NCBI GenBank assembly: GCA_023436515.1
Contig: JAEZIV010000012.1
Coordinates: 1-6,230, forward strand
From: Bacillota bacterium
Lineage (GTDB): Bacteria > Bacillota > Clostridia > Acetivibrionales > DSM-1351
Direction of reading: 5' to 3'
Length of the DNA stretch: 6,230 nt
Of the stretch, positions 4,630-6,230 are shown one piece after another. Each line of letters starts with the position of its first letter. Within the stretch, counting starts at the first letter, position 1. The notes below the pieces were generated by a model that worked only from the letters and a program-made list of their open reading frames with translations, did not search any database and was not told where the DNA came from. A program made the translations under genes and the position numbers.

Positions 4630-4658
4630 TTTGAAAGCTTACCTATGACGATTCAATT

Positions 4659-4666
4659 TTAATTAA
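4659..4666. repeat. TTAATTAA palindrome in the PAPS-reductase leader
   Basis: This is the third copy of the 8-bp palindrome. It lies 29 bases upstream of the CGGTACCG palindrome in transcription direction, whereas in the methyltransferase leader the palindromes are adjacent. Its role is unknown. Confidence 0.3.
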
Positions 4667-4689
4667 TTTTGACTCGCTATCTTTTGCTT

Positions 4690-4893
4690 TTACGACTCAA
4701 TGTACCCACCAATATTACTGTGAATATTGACCTTGTCTAGGACCTTGCTTATAAGCTCCCGATCTTTATCATTGAGGTTGAAATTTTTATTCTTAAGTCG
4801 GTATCTGCTCTTCGGTTCTGCGTATGGATTAAAAACATTTACAATCTCAATTAATTTTCCTCTTTCGTTATATATCTTTATTTTGCTTATCAT
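4690..4893 (-). CDS. Hypothetical phage protein, 67 aa
   Basis: The protein reads MISKIKIYNERGKLIEIVNV at the start and is lysine/asparagine-rich. A predicted beta hairpin (KIKIYNERGKLIEIVNVF) is followed by a basic loop and a helix (NLNDKDRELISKVLDKV). Its ATG overlaps the TGA of the helix-turn-helix gene as ATGA, so translation is almost certainly coupled. GGGGTGG just upstream, inside the previous gene, may serve as ribosome binding site. No family is recognised. The close coupling suggests a job linked to the helix-turn-helix protein, possibly as a partner, but that is inference. It is the last gene before the first gap in the operon. Confidence 0.75.
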   Translation of the reverse strand: MISKIKIYNERGKLIEIVNVFNPYAEPKSRYRLKNKNFNLNDKDRELISKVLDKVNIHSNIGGYIES

Positions 4894-5144
4894 ATTGCCA
4901 CCCCATATACCTTCGCTAATTTATGAACCCTTTTTGATAATGTAAACTCATTAATCCCAAACAACTGTCCAATTGCCTTGTTTGTATGTCCTTTTTGCTT
5001 TAGTGAAAGCATTAATATTTCATCTTGTTTGTCAATTTTGACTCTGGGCTTGTTACCTGAAGAGTACATTTCAAATGCTTGTTCTGGAGTTACATCAGCT
5101 ATTATTGATATGATCAAAGCATAATACCCCTCGTATATATCCAT
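4890..5144 (-). CDS. Small helix-turn-helix DNA-binding protein, 84 aa
   Basis: The N-terminal 35 residues (MDIYEGYYALIISIIADVTP onward) look helical. The C-terminal half contains a helix-turn-helix: roughly KQDEILMLSLKQKGHTNKAI, then GQLFGINEFTLSKRVHKL. The turn GHTNKAIGQLFGIN and recognition helix EFTLSKRVHKL resemble phage and transposase-type HTH domains. It probably binds DNA, as a regulator or a replication accessory such as an origin-binding factor. The frame is open to a GTG at 5150, but the ribosome binding site TAGGAGG would then touch the start codon. ATG at 5144-5142 has a five-base spacer and is preferred. The ribosome binding site includes the ssb stop codon. Its TGA overlaps the next ATG. 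The target of binding is unknown. Confidence 0.8.
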   Translation of the reverse strand: MDIYEGYYALIISIIADVTPEQAFEMYSSGNKPRVKIDKQDEILMLSLKQKGHTNKAIGQLFGINEFTLSKRVHKLAKVYGVAI

Positions 5145-5153
5145 AGCCACCTC

Positions 5154-5552
5154 CTAGAACGGCAGTTCATCATCTTCATCAATTGGATAAAAATCACCTT
5201 GAGAATTTGTATCATCAGCATCACTTTTTCTGTTTGGAGCTTCACCGGCAAATTCAATTTGGTCGACAAATACCTCCGTTGAATAATGCATATGTCCGTT
5301 ATCATCTTTCCAATTTCTGTTTTGTAGTCTACCTGACAATGCAATTGGTTGACCCTTTTGAAAGTATTTACTTACAAATTCACCACGCTTACCCCATGCG
5401 TTACAGTTAAAGAAGTCAGCCCTTTTTTCTTGTCCCTCTTTGACCTGTCTGTTAACTGCAATAGAAAAACTACATACTGCGGTACCTGTCCCAGCAGTGT
5501 ACCTCAGTACTGGATCTTTTGATAATCTTCCTTTCAAAACTACTAAATTCAT
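5154..5552 (-). CDS. ssb: Single-stranded DNA-binding protein
   Basis: The 132-residue protein is a standard bacterial/phage SSB. It has an N-terminal OB fold (MNLVVLKGRLSKDPVLRYTA, then VCSFSIAVNR, DFFNCNAWGKRGEFVSKYF, KGQPIALSGRL and a closing strand near TEVFVDQIEF) of about 105 residues. A short polar linker and the acidic tip DEDDELPF follow. The tip is the docking site by which SSBs recruit replication and repair proteins. It would work as a tetramer, coating single strands during phage DNA replication and recombination. It is somewhat shorter than host SSBs because of a short linker, as usual for phage copies. The ATG has AGGAG five to six bases upstream, overlapping the stop of the helicase-loader gene, so the two are translated together. 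Confidence 0.97.
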   Translation of the reverse strand: MNLVVLKGRLSKDPVLRYTAGTGTAVCSFSIAVNRQVKEGQEKRADFFNCNAWGKRGEFVSKYFQKGQPIALSGRLQNRNWKDDNGHMHYSTEVFVDQIEFAGEAPNRKSDADDTNSQGDFYPIDEDDELPF

Positions 5553-5563
5553 ATATCTATCTC

Positions 5564-6230
5564 CTATCCATTTAATCTAAAATTCAGTTCACTTCCTTCA
5601 AACTCAATTATTCGACCTTTACACATTTCAATAATCCTGCTACCTATTGCTTCATCTCTACTTAACAGATTATCTGTAAGAAACTCAGACGAGACTATAA
5701 TAGGTAAATTTTTCAGGTAGCGATAATTAATAAGTTCGAACATAATATTGTAATCAGCTTCAAGTACCTTACCTTTGTACAAATCATCAATGAGCAATAC
5801 TGAAGCTCGTTTGAATTTGTTGATTTCACTTTGGTAGTACTCTTCTTCCATAATATTTTGCTTGAGCTGCATAATGGTTTCACGGTACTGCATGTATAAA
5901 ACACCATGCCCACTTTGAATAAGTGCATTTGAAATTGCTATACTAAGATGCGTTTTACCACAACCAACTTGTCCCAAAAGAGCGATGCTGTTATGCCTTG
6001 ACTTGAAGGTACTCTCAAATTCTTTCACATATTCTATGGCTAGTTTTTTAGCCGTAGTTAGTACTTTAGGTTTGCCGGATGTTATGTAGTTTTCAAAACA
6101 CTTCTTTTTAAAATCCTCAGACAAATTTGAGTTATCCAGTAGTCTCTGATATTGATTAATCTCCCGGCACTTACACGGACGTGCTATATTCCCTTCCCCT
6201 ACGATCCATTCAGTGTCTCTGCATTCTTTG
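5564..6230 (-). CDS. DnaC/DnaI-like replicative helicase loader ATPase (5' end outside window)
   Basis: This is an AAA+ ATPase that loads the hexameric replicative helicase at the phage origin. The visible 222 codons encode 221 residues and a stop. The frame stays open past a TTG at 6124 to the window edge, reading KECRDTEWIV...ARPCKCREINQYQRLL. This is the Cys-containing (probably zinc-binding) N-terminal domain typical of DnaI/phage DnaC, so the TTG is internal and the true start is upstream. Walker A is GQVGCGKT (visible residues 86-93), Walker B VLLIDD (144-149), sensor 1 IIVSSE (177-182, Ser-Glu where Thr/Ser-Asn is usual), and the arginine-finger block GSRI (196-199). It is followed directly by ssb, a usual phage replication-module order. 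A replisome organiser or helicase gene is expected upstream, outside the window. Confidence 0.95.
   Translation of the reverse strand, partial: KECRDTEWIVGEGNIARPCKCREINQYQRLLDNSNLSEDFKKKCFENYITSGKPKVLTTAKKLAIEYVKEFESTFKSRHNSIALLGQVGCGKTHLSIAISNALIQSGHGVLYMQYRETIMQLKQNIMEEEYYQSEINKFKRASVLLIDDLYKGKVLEADYNIMFELINYRYLKNLPIIVSSEFLTDNLLSRDEAIGSRIIEMCKGRIIEFEGSELNFRLNG

Noticed and set aside
4234..4662. 142-residue plus-strand open frame
   Set aside because: It lies antisense to the well-supported PAPS-reductase-family gene, is rich in Ser/Cys/Phe as antisense shadows are, and has no start signal. The other plus-strand frames inside the methyltransferase and ssb were rejected for the same reasons.
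4594..4689. Promoter in the gap before the PAPS-reductase-family gene
   Set aside because: A TTGAAT hexamer is present on the minus strand but no acceptable -10 sequence follows at 16-18 bases; the site is too weak to call.
6122..6124. TTG as the start of the helicase loader
   Set aside because: The same frame continues upstream to the window edge with a family-typical Cys-containing N-terminal domain (ARPCKCREINQYQRLL), so this TTG is an internal leucine codon.
1..6230. tRNA, rRNA, CRISPR array, insertion sequence or attachment site
   Set aside because: On reading both strands I found no cloverleaf, regular spaced repeats, terminal inverted repeats with transposase, integrase gene or core-site duplication.

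Overview
The window looks like part of the early (replication and accessory) region of a temperate phage or prophage of a low-GC Gram-positive host, most likely a clostridial relative. The reasons are an AT-rich sequence, strong AGGAGG-type ribosome binding sites, frequent TTG starts, tight packing of very small genes on one strand, and a phage gene set: DnaC/DnaI-like helicase loader, SSB, YopX-family protein, orphan C5 methyltransferase and phage-type PAPS-reductase-family protein. The host assignment is inference.

All genes I support lie on the minus strand, so transcription runs from high to low coordinates. First come the replication genes: a helicase-loader ATPase whose 5' end is outside the window (5564-6230), then ssb (5154-5552), a small helix-turn-helix protein (4890-5144) and a 67-residue unknown (4690-4893). 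These are joined by stop/Shine-Dalgarno or ATGA overlaps. After a 96-base gap comes a PP-loop protein of the PAPS-reductase family (3475-4593). After another 68-base gap comes a 540-residue cytosine-C5 DNA methyltransferase (1784-3406) whose target-recognition region is a six-fold repeat. Then follows a run of small accessory genes: 75 aa (1493-1720), 58 aa (1292-1468), 44 aa basic (1165-1299), YopX (728-1159), 54 aa helical (562-726), 77 aa Cys-rich (325-558), 51 aa zinc-finger-like (139-294), and a gene leaving the window (1-82). Several of these (58 aa, 44 aa, 54 aa, 51 aa and the last partial) are short and start with TTG or lie in overlapping frames.

The most interesting signal is regulatory. 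The only two sizeable gaps between genes precede the two enzymes that could act on DNA chemistry. Each gap carries the same layout just before the start codon: a perfect palindrome (12 or 8 bp), then an 18-nt RNA hairpin with a 7-bp stem and an identical GACG loop, whose 3' arm is the Shine-Dalgarno, then exactly 9 nt ending in GACA, then ATG. The stem sequences differ but the shape, loop and spacing are kept. That suggests a shared translational operator controlling the methyltransferase and the PAPS-reductase-like protein together. No restriction enzyme, complete Dnd system, tRNA, CRISPR array, IS element or clear terminator is visible.
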